From the NCBI GenBank assembly GCA_018857735.1, contig JABMCL010001960.1, forward strand, positions 745,001 through 809,000: 64,000 nucleotides of DNA, given 5' to 3'. This DNA comes from Alviniconcha marisindica. Its lineage: Eukaryota; Mollusca; Gastropoda; Provannidae. The notes under the pieces were generated by a model. It did not search any database. It was not told the DNA's origin and saw nothing but the letters and a program-made list of their open reading frames with translations. Positions 33,220 through 46,900 of this stretch are shown here, piece by piece. The position numbers and the translations under genes were made by a program. Numbering within the stretch: position 1 is the stretch's first letter; the number at the start of each line of letters is the position of its first letter.

Positions 33220-34556
33220 ATCACATGCACACAATGCCAATATGAATAAAGAGCACACACACACACACGGCTGAGAAGGACATGTGGCATGGGGGTGGGT
33301 AAAGACTAATTTGAAGGCAAGGGCTAGAACAACTGTGATAAAGAGCAAAAGAGAGACAGAGCGAGTTCCAGATTTGTGCAGCTGTAATAATAATTATTAT
33401 GTTTTGATATACTGATGTTGTGATGTATGCATGTTGTTTTGCTGAGAAAAATGTGCTTCCTAAACATATACCTTTTGTGTATGTACTATACACAGTTTGA
33501 TTGTTTACATGAAATGGGTCTGTTGCCAAAATGGAGTATTATTTACACCCTGCCCTGGGAGTTTCCAGAAGCTGAAGCCTGATTTTAAGTGAAGGTGTCC
33601 TGTGGTGGATACATTGATGTTGTAATATATGCATGTTGTTTTGCTGAGAAAAGTCCACGCACCTCACCATGTTGTTGCATATTTCCTACTCTGTTTTTGT
33701 GCACTGTGCAGTTTGCTGTTTTGCATGAAAGGGTTTTGTGGGTGCATAAAAACAGAAACTATAGTATTAAGCACATTTGCTGTCTATGTAAACTTCAAAA
33801 TAAGAACTTTCCAATGGTCTGCTGTACATCTCTGTGGTGGAATGGCGCTGGGAAAGGCAGGCAATGAAGGACCGTTACTACAATTCACTGCCAACAGCAG
33901 CAGCAGCATGTCTATGGTGGGAGCGCTCAGTTATCAGAGAAGTGAAGAGGGCCATACCAGCATTCCTGGCCTAGATTCTGGGGCATTGGCTCTGACCAAA
34001 CAGGCCTCTGGGAACAGCTGTGTACAAAGGCTGGGATTAGCCCGAGTAGTGGCAGTTAGTCATTACCTGTCAAAAATTATACCATCCACTTCATGTTTGC
34101 GCAGCATCTGTTTCACATGATGTTCGTTGAGGTCCTCTCCCCACACGAATAGCACCAGCCCAAGTGACTTGATGTGAGGAATAAGCGCCAAGTCTTGAAG
34201 TAGTCCCTCAGCCTGGAAATTGACACCCTGCAACAACACAACATGCTTCAGGTTTATGGTTATACTGGCATAACTGTCTTAATTCTGAGTTAACTAATAA
34301 TAATTGTGTGCAGTATTTGCCCATGACAGTTTACTCTGCGGGCATGCGTGTGAGTGCATGTGAACGTGTTGTGTGTATGTGTGTGTGTGTTTGTGAAATT
34401 ATATACTGCTTGGATTTAATTCATTGCTTCATTAAATGCTGCCTATTTATGTGGCGGTCGATGAGTATTTGGATTTTAGTGTTTGACGTTTAAGGAATGT
34501 TTGTTTTATTGTAATATTTATTGAATATTTTAAGTTATTGGTGAGCCAGAATAATA

Positions 34557-34616
<60 letters not shown>

Positions 34617-37600
34617 ATGCATGCGTGCATGTGTGTGTACACTGTTACTGTTAAGTATTTTCGCTTTTGTATTTGAGCGTTTTTTTAGCTCCATGTTCTA
34701 TTGAATTGTTGATGTTTCATTGTAAAATGTATTGAATGCTTTATGTAAATGACGAGCCAGAAGGCAAATTTCTCTACACTGAGACAATAAAGTTGTATTG
34801 TGTTGTATTGTAACATCCAGTGTGAGGGATGAGCAGTGCATCCTGAAGCTGTCTGTCAGTCTGGAAGCTGACAACTTGCAGCTGAATTCTTGTACAAAAT
34901 TACATCTGTACATACATCTGGTTGCAAATGAAAAGAATATATACAAGTTAAAAGGAAAAGAATTAGCAAAACAACAAAAACAATGAAAACAAGTCCAAAA
35001 GAAAAGAAGAAAAGAGAATAAATGAATGAACAGATCAACTAGTCACCTGATTTCAGATATTTGTTCAGCCAACCACTGCACTCATTTTTCATTTGCTTAC
35101 CTATTTGCTCACCCAAAGAGAACTTTATTCTACAGGTTGGCACATTCTTTGTATGGTGAACAACATCACCTGATTCACCAGGGGATTCATTAACTAACTT
35201 AAATCAAAGCTGCTGTCCATATTGTTGCTCTTCTTCTTTTTCTTTCCTTAGATGCCCACAATCATGTTGATGCCCACAATCATGTTGATGCCCACAATCA
35301 TGTTGATGCCCACAATCATGCTCTGGTTGGATATACAACACACACTCTGCCCTGTATGACCTCCATGAGAAGTAACAAAACAAAAACTTGCTGGTGTAAA
35401 TGAAATTAAGGAAGACTGCTACATTATGGAAATCCTAAATGAAGATGACTGCCCACCAATGCAGGTATATGCACATGCCTGTTTCAGATTACTGGGATGA
35501 TCACACAACCAATAACAAAACTGACAGAAGATTTGTTCTCCCATTGGTTCACAGGTCCCCTGTTCTGGCAAACAAACCCTGTGGTGTTGCAGGCAAGTCT
35601 AGTGTGTCCACAGAATCAGTCAGTTCTGTTAGGTCACCGGCAGGCCCTGTCGGACTGCAGGTTGCAGCCAGTGCTTGCCATGACGGCCTGCACCCTGTGC
35701 CCTGGCCACCGTGGGACGGACAGACTCAGTCTGGACAGCCGGCAGGTAGGGCTGATGTGCTTTGCACACACCTCTCATGATGAACTCTAACCAAATGCCA
35801 CAGGCAAGCCAAACACGGTCTTGTGCACAGCCAGTCCTGCTTTGTGAGACTCAGCTCCAAAATTCATTTTAACCAATCCCAGAGGTTCAACAAATAGCAC
35901 TTTGAAATTTTAGATCAAAGTGTAGAAAAACAACAACAAGAAAGTAGTTAACTGTTGAGGTGGGGGGGGGGGGGGGGGGAGGAGAGAGAAAGAGAGTGTC
36001 TGACTCCCTTCATAAAGAGCCTATTGGGTGCATCAGTGGGATGTAGTTGTGGTCTGATCTCTGGAATGCTGCATCACTGAGCACCACTGTAATGACTCAG
36101 CAACAGTGCAGCATCTCATTAGGAAGATAGCCTAGCAACAATCAATTTGATTTCTCCTCCTGTGGACCTGGAGGGGTGGGGGGAAGAAAAATCCTGAGAC
36201 AAATGTCATGAAAACAATGCCTCTGAAGTCAGCACAGATAATGAGACAGCACAAACACATACAAATCAACATAAAATCAACAGGACATTTGAAAACAAAA
36301 TCCTTAACTTTAAAAATAGTTAATCTGACCTCATGTTTAGAGAAGGCTACTTCCTGTAATAATTGAGGTACTCACCAGCAACCCTTCAGCCTTGGCAAAA
36401 CTGATCCCATTTTGGAAGGTTGTGCAGCGCCAGTCCTTGTAGGGAGTGTATCGCTTGGTGGGACCATTGCTCAGAAACAACACAGAGTACTTGTTCTGCT
36501 TCAGACGCACCCTGTACAGCAAAATCAATTTTATTTTTAAGCTAGAGTACCCGTACCTGGAAAAATCAGCTGAAATATATAATTTATATATAGAGTGATT
36601 GCTTTTATATAGCGCTATTCACTGCTCTAGAGCAGTCATTGTGCTCTTGTCGCAGGTAATTCTGTAGCCTTTTTATAGTGCATTTTGAATATCCACTGAA
36701 GTGGTGTACTTACAGCACTATTTGATTGTTACATGGCTGGTGCCACATGAAACTGTTGCCATCTTGGTGCACGTTCTGTGTACACCATACCATCATGTGC
36801 CAGTTTACAGTGTCACTTCATTCAAACCACATACACAGGGTGCATGTGCATTTAGCTGTAACCTGCCACCTGCATTTTTGGCACAAAGGCTGGAATTGTT
36901 TACATGCTACTGTGTTAACATGGGGGTGGAATGGATACTGGAATAAGAGTCAATCAACTGGCTTTTAGTTTGACCATGTTCTGATTTGTAAGCAAAATAA
37001 TCCATATTTAAACCGGATTTCGCATAGTGGTGGTATCCATTCCATCTTAATTAAGTAAGACTGGTCATGGTCTTTGCAGGCCAGTCATGCGTTTTTAGTT
37101 TGTAGGCTAGTTTTATTGTAAAGCACCATGAGGCAAAATGGTGTATAGAAATCTTGATTTATTACTGTTATTATGTTTGGGATTAAATTAAGCTTTACTG
37201 GTTCCCTCGTTTGATCAAACCATAAACATGTTTCTGTCTATGTTATCTGATATTTTTACACATCCCACACACTATGCAGAAAAACAAAAATAATACACAA
37301 GTCCTTATAAAGAGCTTACTACAAATGTGGTTTGTATTAGGCCTTTCCCAAAATTTCAACTAGCCGTCTTTTCCTTCAATATGATTTCTTTATTTGGAAT
37401 AAACCATTAAGCAAGTGGACTACAGTGGAACCCCTGATTAAAGCCCATGCTAATGAAAGACCACCGTGATGAGAGACCACCACAATCACAGACAAACCTG
37501 ATAGAAGACCACCCTGATAAATGACCACCCTGATGAGGCCACCCTAATGAAAGACCACCCTAATGACAAACCTGATAGAAGACCACCCTAATGAAAGACC

Positions 37601-40600
37601 ACCCTGATGAAAGATCACTGATGAGAGACCACCCTGATGAAACCACCCTAATGAAAGACCATCCTGATGAAAGACCACCCTGATGAGACCACCCTGATGA
37701 AGGACCACCCTGATGAAAAACCAACCTGATGAGAGACTACTCTGGGAGACCACCCCGATGACAGACCACCCTAATGAGAGACCACCCTGATGAAAGGCTA
37801 CCCTGAAAATACGCTTTAGCTTCATATGGAACAGAAAATAGGGTCAGATTAGCAGAAAAAAGTATCAAAAAAGGAGGACTGGGGTTACTTGATACATATG
37901 ACACAATTTTCAGCTGTTAAAAAAAAGATCAATAAATGTGTTCAAAGCAGCACCACAGTAATCAAGGGAGGCAACTTAAGTTTTGAGTGATGTTAAGACA
38001 ATACACACCATTAATTACAGAATCAGCCGTAGCTATTTGCATTACACCGTTCTCCATCTGCAATTTGCACAGATGAGAGCCCTTCAGTCTCTGGTTTTGA
38101 TCTGTTCCACAGATTCAGAGTGTTAGTCTAACTTATTTCACTTTCAGACAAATATTTATAATGGTCTTGTGTTTGAAAATGCCACATATTTTGCTTTCTT
38201 ACTTTGCTACTTAAAAATCCTTTTCATACCGACCCCAATGATAGACAGACGCTATGGAAACACATCTACAGAGTTGACAGGGCTTCCAACCGCCAGAGTA
38301 ACAGTGACATGGAGAACTACGAGAATAGGCTTTTGAATAAACCTATTGCTGTTATAATGAGCCAGCATACCTGAAAGTGTACAGCTAAAAGTGACACAGT
38401 CTGACAGAACTGAACCCAGAACTGAGATGTAGAAAGGACAAAGGGCATTGTATGCAAAGCAGAATACTTCTGCACAGCTGCCGTTTTATACAAAACATCC
38501 CTTTAAAATTAAAACTGCCCAGGGACCCTCTAAAAGTTGTAGCAGGGAGTCCCAGGGACATCCTTAAAATGCTTGCTAATGGGAATGTGAGCCCTGATAT
38601 ATTACAGGCCTATAAAAGCTTTTGTTGCAAAGTAAGTACAGTGAAGGCCAAAGAACCTGTGACAGAACCTTTGTTCTATAATCGCAACAGTCAAGTCAGA
38701 CAATACTACATAGAAGGTGGACTGAAAACGGTATTTGTTACGTTTCCCATCTTTCACATGAACATGGCGCTTTTTTGTGCCCTGAAGAGTTTAATATGAA
38801 ATATGGTTTAAATGCTGATTTTCTTACATACAACAGTTGTGTTCCAGCTGTAAAGAAGTATATCAAGGGTCTGAATACTGATGTCCAAAGTAACAAACCT
38901 TCAAAAGTGAGTAAATCTGTAACAATAATTTTCAAAGTACAGAAAGGACAAGAAGTTATTGACTTTTTAGTTAAAAAGAAAGCAAAGCAAAGTGCTGCAT
39001 TAATTAACCACTAAGTAAAACTGAGATGGTTTCAATTATGTTTAGTCCACAGGATTCTTGCTACCTATGTAACCTTAATGGCTTAAAACGATAAAGTCAC
39101 AAATGATGAGAGATGTACCTTTTGTAATGTACACACTGAAAATATCCCACACATCTTGGGTGATGCAACATTGTATGACATTTTTTGGTTAATGTTTGAA
39201 ACATTTGTGAACCAAATATGTGTAAATATGACAAACATGAAATTTTATGAGGTATATGGATAAATATGAGACTTTATACTGTTTAGTAACACAAAAGACA
39301 AAATCAGATAAATCTTTGACTTTATCATATTGTTACAAGGGAAAATAAAAATAAAACTTTTTTTTTCTTTTTCTTTTTTCATTTATTGAAAAGGGGAAGA
39401 AAAAAAAATGACAAGGCATAAAATGGAAGAATATATTTATTGTATATCAACATGGAGCATGCCTCATTCCTGTCACAATGATTTTGTTACATGTCCTTTG
39501 TTCAGAATGATGGCTAGATGTATGTCAATATTTGCATCCTCACATCATGTCTACATACATATTTACTGATAACAATTTAAATGAAATATTTTGGTGCTCC
39601 CACATTAAGTGCCTGCTATGTTACTCTCCCTCTCTCTTGTTCCCACCCTGCTACCATTGATACTGTCCCATTCTTTCTTCCCTTTATACACTGTCATTAC
39701 TGCTGTTGTTGTGCCTGTGGCATTTTTGTGTTTGTTTTTTAAACTGTTTGTTGATGTGTGTTTTTCTGCTTTTGTTTTGTTTGTTTTGTTTGCCTCTTCA
39801 ACCCCATACTAGCTAAATGGTTTAGGCTATTCAGATAAACTTTGTTCTTATGCATATGCTTGGTGCATACACATAAGTATATGCACAAAAACTGAACAAA
39901 ACAAACCCCAAAAACGACTACCCTGATAAGAGACAACTCAGGTGAGAGACCACCCTGATGAGAAACCACCCTGATAAGAGACCACCCAGGTGAGAGACCA
40001 CCCTGATAAGAAACCACCCAAATAAGAGACCACCCAGGTACCACCCTGATGTGAGACCACCCAGGTGAGAGACCACACTGATGAGAAACCACCCTGATAA
40101 GAGACCACCCTGATGTGAGACCACCCAGGTGAGAGACTCTTCTGCCAAGAGACCATCCTGATAAAAGACCACAATGATGAGAGACCATGTTGGTGAAAGA
40201 CCACCCTGATGAGAGACCACCTCTCTCCGTCTCTCTCTCAAGACCACTTTTACTGAATTTTTTCCCCTTCCTATCAGCAGGTGCGTGAGCCCTTGACCAA
40301 GGACCACTCCTTTCGCTTGGCGTTTAGCATGCCCTTAAAACAGGGCTTCCACTGTGGAACTTTTGCTTGACTTTTAGTGTGCCCTTAAAACAGGGCTTCC
40401 ACTGTGGAACTTTTGCTTAGCTTTTAGCGTGCCCTTAAAACAGGGCTTCCACTGTGGCACTTTTGCTTGGCTTTTAGTGTGCCCTTAAAACAGGGCTTCC
40501 ACTGTGGCACTTTTGCTTGGCTTTTAGTGTGCCCTTAAAACAGGGCTTCCATTGTGGCACTTTTGCTTGGCTTTTAATGTGCCCTTAAAACAGGGCTTCC

Positions 40601-43600
40601 ACTGTGGCACTTTTGCTTGGCTTTTAGTGTGCCCTTAAAACAGGGCTTCCACTGTGGCACTTTTGCTTGGCTTTTAGTGTGCCCTTAAAACAGGGCTTCC
40701 ACTGTGGCACTTTTGCTTGGCTTTTAATGTGCCCTTAAAACAGGGCTTCCACTGTGGAACATTTGCTTGACTTTCAGCATGCGCTTAAAACAGGGCTTCC
40801 ACTGTGGCACAGGTGTCCTTGTTAGTTGCATGCCATATTGGCGTTACCAATTCTACTGTCAGTTTCAATGAATCTTGACCATACGATACAAAACATCATT
40901 AACATCAGGCAACCCTCACATGATGCAGGCATCAGCATGGAATGTAGAAAAGATGACTTTGCGATCCCCACCATACTTGAGTACAACGTCCAGAATACGA
41001 TCAATGTAGGGGTTGAGATCAAAGTAGTTGTCCATCTCATTCTCTCCTGTCTGAATATGACAGACACATACATCTCTTCCTCTCTTCTCATATGAGTTAC
41101 CAAAACACCACAAGCATACTTGACACTCTCCTCTCTGAGCATAATGCACACATCTTGCACACCACAAAAAACAACTCAGTCTCTCTGGTTTCAACACAAG
41201 GAATATATATCATTATCTTATTCTCTTTTCAGAACAAAACCAACACACTGTTCTCTTGTCAAAACAACACAAATACCACTCAATCTTCTGTTTAAACAGT
41301 GAAATATCTTGCCTGTTGCCCAAACACCACACAGGCACACACTACAATCAGCTCTCTATCTGACCCTGTAATGAGGTACCACAGGTGCAGAAATCAAAGT
41401 CCCCTCTGTTCAAATCCCACAGCTATCAACAATTCAAAGTCCCCTCTGTTGAAAACACACAGCTATCAAAAATTATCTTTTAAAGCCTGGAGTAGGTCAG
41501 AATACAGTTTTCATGCTTCTTCTACTGCCAGGAATCTACCTGCCTGACTTATGCCTTAATTTTCACCTCATTTAACTTTAGTTTTCCAAATATCCTTTTC
41601 ATCCATGAAGTGCCAAGCCTCATTAACAGTGAATCAGACTTTCACTTAGGATTTGATGAAATGGGTTTTGTCCTTGTAAATACTGAGCCAATACACAACT
41701 CTTGACTTGTTATAAGTCCTTTTTTTTCTTTTTGCCCCCCCCCCCCCCCCCCCCCCCATCTCCCCCAGTTAATTTTTTTTTTTTTAAATCAGTCCTCAAT
41801 GTGACCTTAACCTTGAAAGCACAATCCAAACCTTTTTTGCATGCCACTCTGGCTGATGACAAGGTACCACTACACACTAGTTGTAAATAGTTCAACAGTT
41901 CATCAAATAATGGAGCAGTCCTTTTTGTAAAGGATTTTGAACCCTCATTGTGACCCAACCAAGAACAAAGCAATCCAAACATTATGTATGCTACCCAGCC
42001 TTAGGATAATGTAATATGACACACAGTTTGGATGCAAAAAAGTTCAGTAGTTCATATGGAGTGGAGTGCACAGTCATTCTTTGAGGAGCTGAACACTTGC
42101 TATGACTTTGAAACATGGAAAGTAGCAATCCAGTCTTTTCACAAGACACTCTTGTTCATGATAATGTACCACTATACAAAGTTAATTTCAAATGGTTAAG
42201 CAGGTATGGCCAGATATGGGACATTATTACGGCCATTTCTTCAGGAGATGAACCTTTGCCATGACCTTGACCTTAAAGGTAGCAATCCAGTCATTTCATG
42301 TGACATTCTGGCTCATGATAATTCACGACCATATCATGTTGGTTGCAAACTGCTGAACAGTTCAGAGGTTAACATCTGGACAAAAGTTCAACATGAACAA
42401 CTGGACAATGTGATTCAACATAATGCCCCCTAAAAAAACAAGCAACCTTACAAGGAAGTGGGGGGTGGCAGCTCAAAAAGCAGCTGCAAGGAACTGGTTT
42501 GAGATCACCAAAACTGCTGTCTGTGAAATCACAAAGGTAACTGAGACCACAGATTATACAACTATGTTGGCTGAGGTTTGGAACAAGTGCTTTGAGTGGA
42601 TGGCAAGGTGCATGGTTGCCCTGGGGTATTTCACTTAAAAGCTAGCATGGCTGGCTCCCTCGAAACATTAAACATGCCCCTTGTCATTACATGCATCCTG
42701 ATTTTGGCACACAGTGCAAGCTGGAATTGAATCATTTTTGCTTGACTATATATGGAGTCTTAGACAGCTGCACTTGTCAAAACTTGTTCTTCAGCATGTG
42801 AAAGTGTTTGAATTAAAATATCAATCACTGCACATTGTCATGAGGACTTTCGCTTTATTCTGTCAGGCTGGAAGTTTCAGTATTTGTGTACACACACTTC
42901 TGATGATGCTGTCACCTGTGCACTTTACTACTTGAATATGAAGGTGACTGAAGCCATGAGAAAATAAGAGCTTGTGTTGTGTGCTAACATCATTTCCCTT
43001 GTTCCACTCATGAAGGTTTGTGTTGTTATTTTGTAGTTGTTTATCACTTTTCTCACTTTTAGCACTATTCTCCACTCTCAAGCAGACTCACTGCGCCCTT
43101 GTCTCTGATGCTGTCTTGGTGTGTTCTGTGTACACCATACAACCATACACTATGTCATATGTCACTTCATTCCAAGCCACATGTAGGATGCATGCATGTT
43201 TAGCTTTAACCTGCCACCTGCACTTTTGGCAGAATGACCGGTATCTTATATGCGCTACTGCAGTAATATGGGGGGTGGAACAGATATTGAAATAAGAGTT
43301 AGCACAGAAAGTTGACTCTGGAGAAGAAAATTCTCCTGCCGTTCCTACCGGGACTTGAAACCAGAACCTTTTGATCACAAGTCCAACATTCTAACCACTG
43401 AGCTATCCCTGTGCCCCTTTTGCTTTAGCTTTTCATGTGGTGGCTGATCTATGACAGATCACTACAGGTGTTAACAAAGAAGGAGCCACACCCTCTTCTG
43501 GCCTCAGTACTAGCTATTGATTGAGAAAGATGATTATACTACAAGTTACAGTCTGTGGTTCCTGGAAAGGGGGAGGGAGCCAGAAACTGACTGAGGTAAA

Positions 43601-43908
43601 AAAAATAAAAAATGTAAGTGTACATTGGCTAGAATGAATTATAATTAGCTGGTGTGTGCAGTCCTCTTTTTAAAACATTCTAAATTTGTACATACTTGCT
43701 GATGACAACTAAAGTTCCATGTGGGAAAATGAATATTTACTGTGCGTATCAATACATGATGTGACCCTGCACTAACCTCAACCAGCTGTGGGTATTTGAT
43801 TTCAATGTTGAAGCCAACAGCTGGATCCACATGCTCCAGGCAATACTGTAGTGTAGGGAATGGCTGGTGGTCCTCTTCAGACATTTCCTCTGTCAGCTCT
43901 AGTAAAGC

Positions 43909-43989
<81 letters not shown>

Positions 43990-46900
43990 CACATACACAC
44001 ACACATGGTGTTACACAACAGCAGCTTCAATTACTCAAACATCTGCTGAATGAAAACTGAACAAATAAGTCAGTCCCTTTAAGGATGTAAAACATTCCTG
44101 GGTCCTACTACACGACTGTTCAGTACATGACTTTAAAAAAAAAATCATCTACAGCACACTGTGTTGCTGGAACAAAGGCTGAATTTGGCACAGGCTTGCA
44201 ATGTCTCTGTAACAATGGTTTCTTCTTGTTGGGGTGACACTTGCTGAAGCACCATCCACTAAAGCCAGTCTTTCGAGAGATTCATTCTTAATATTTACCA
44301 CAATTTTTGGCCACGACACAACTTCCCTTAAAGCTGACCCTATGCACCTTTTGTACTGCATGCACCTATCATGTGGATTAATGGCAGTGTGTCAGCTCTG
44401 ACCTCGTTAGCAGTAAGAACATTGTTGAACAACGTGCACTGACATCACTGACAGCATCAAGCAAGTTATCAAAACCATTAACGTGATTCCCACAGTCATT
44501 CCTCCAACCACTTGACATTTCTATCAATCATTCTTTCAAATATACAATCCACTGACTTTGGGAGGAATGGATGACAGAAGGGGAACACTCCTTCACCCAA
44601 ACCTGGCAACTGAAATATGCAACTTTGGCGCAAGTTTGTTTGCAAGGAACAACATGACAGTCAGTGCTTGTCCTCAAAGCTTCCATTAAGGCTGAGATCA
44701 CAGCAGATAACCGTTCTGTAAAACTCTTCTCATTCTGACTGCTACTTTTGATGTCAGTGCCCCTGTCCAACCCAGTCCACCACAAAGGGTCATATCAGGG
44801 AGAGTAAGTGAACTGTGAACAAAGCCAAATCAAAACAGTCAATAATAACACCATACCAATGGTACATTTCACTCACTTACAGCTAGTATAGTTACATCTT
44901 GTTAATATACAAATATTTACATTTCATTCATTTACATTGAGTTAACATATATATAAATATCTACATTTTACTCATTTACATCTAGTTTACATATAAATAT
45001 CTACATTTCACTCATGTATAATTGATCCAAAACATTTGTTCTAATTCATGAAAAATGTATATTAAAATGTCTTCCCAGAGTGCTTAAAAATTACATGGTC
45101 AAAACAATTCACCAAATAAGTAACGGTCTGATGCATTTCTCTGACACATGCCATATTACAGATGAAGAACTACAAAAACATAAAAGCTGAATGAAATGAG
45201 AATGTGGAAATTAGTCAATCTGGCTAGTCAATCTGGCAGAATGCCAGGCTTCAAAGAGAGAACCTTTAATAGCTGTAGTTCTCAGCAGTAGGGACTTTTA
45301 TTTCTGTATTCACAATACCCCACTGCAGGGGAAAGAGAGGCAGATAGGTAGACTACAAACAACAACACCACAGAATCCCGCACCCTTACCTATTGAGCCG
45401 CTTTTGCCTGAGGAGGTGTGGAATAACTGCAACAACAGACATGGAGCTGTTATATTTGTGATCAAAGAACTTACATGCATCATTCCTGAATTAAAAACAG
45501 CAACATATGCTCTTTTGACTCAATTAAAAAAATTAAAAAACCTGAAAACTGTAACTTTCAAAAACAACAAAACTGTGAACTTGACAATCAGCCTGGCACT
45601 CCATCCACATGATCATGTTTACATAAATAACAATCATGTCAAATTTATACTGCACTGTAAAAGAACTTGTCAAGGAATCCAACTTTCATTATTATCTCTT
45701 GATGCCACAGGTTATGAAACTGACAGAAATGTGTTCAGCTCTGACAAGGCCAATGTTATAGTTCATGTGGCTTTAACATGACTAAGATACTCTTTCTGCT
45801 CAGGGTCACCCATATTTTAACCAAGTGCTGGTGAAAGAAACCTTTTATTTTCAACTGGCTCCAGCTCCAAATCAACTCACTACAGTAAGCTATGACCCAT
45901 CCACACACCAAGATGTCTTTAGAAAATTAACATGCACGCTAACATGCGCTTATTCATCAACAAAGAATTATCTCTGGTCCTAGCATGTTCCTTAATGGCT
46001 TGCACTATTCAAGTCATATAATAATAACAATAATTTTAAAGTATTTATCAAGAGCAAACTCTTGTCCGTATACATTGGAAAAGACCATTCCAGGCCTAAA
46101 CATGCACACACGAGTACACAATACACAATTTACAAACCCAACTCAAACAGATACAGAACTGTGGAGGAAACCAGCACAAAAACAGCATTCTGGCAGGTCT
46201 ACTGTTTTGGAAAAACCAATGTCTTGAGGTTGCATCTGAAGGCCTCCAGAGATGGGTTGTTGTTTTCAGAGTGAAAGGTGAAGGTTATTCCATGCCAAGG
46301 GACTTCATGAATTTATCTTATACAGTACTGCCAATAAGGAAATCTCACACACAAAAAGGACTTAAAGAGCCCCTGAACACTGATTTTGACCGATTTTAGC
46401 TTCAGATCTCCTCTTTGGTATATTCCACCGACTAAATATTTTTACACAGTAAATACAGGTATATATCCCATGCCTCAGTAATAATTTCATATTTTTCAAG
46501 TGTCTTAAATGCTTATGAATCGTAAAACAAGACCAATATGTCATGGCAGAATGGGCAAGGGAAATAACCGCTGTAGCCATGTGTGTTTTGGCCGAGAGTT
46601 TACTTGGAGCCGTAAAGTCAAAGGCTAATCATGACGTCACGATAAGATTCGATTGCCATTGGCATTGTTGCTTCTACAGTTTCAGTGCACAAAACTCCGG
46701 ATAAATTTGCAGGAAAAGTTGAAAATGGCAACTGGAATACGGCCATTCCAGTACGAGCCAGTTGCGGATATCAATTTCGGCATCGACTGGGAGAGTTCAA
46801 GAGAAGAAGAAGTGTCATGAGAATAGTGGTGGTTATGCTTGTGTTTATTGTATATTGTGATGTGTGCAATATTATGTGTTGTTGCGTACTTCTTAAGTGT

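Noticed and set aside
33589..34120. Plus-strand frames of 92 and 163 codons
   Set aside because: They overlap a GPCPD1 exon on the opposite strand and show no domain. Part of the region is a local duplication (33.40-33.46 and 33.60-33.66 kb).
40331..40812. CRISPR-like regular array
   Set aside because: There are no unique spacers; the whole 50-bp unit repeats, and the genome is eukaryotic. The 39-bp and 62-bp arrays were judged likewise.
45404..45781. 125-codon plus-strand frame
   Set aside because: It overlaps the GPCPD1 microexon on the other strand, is lysine/asparagine-rich, and has no family motif.
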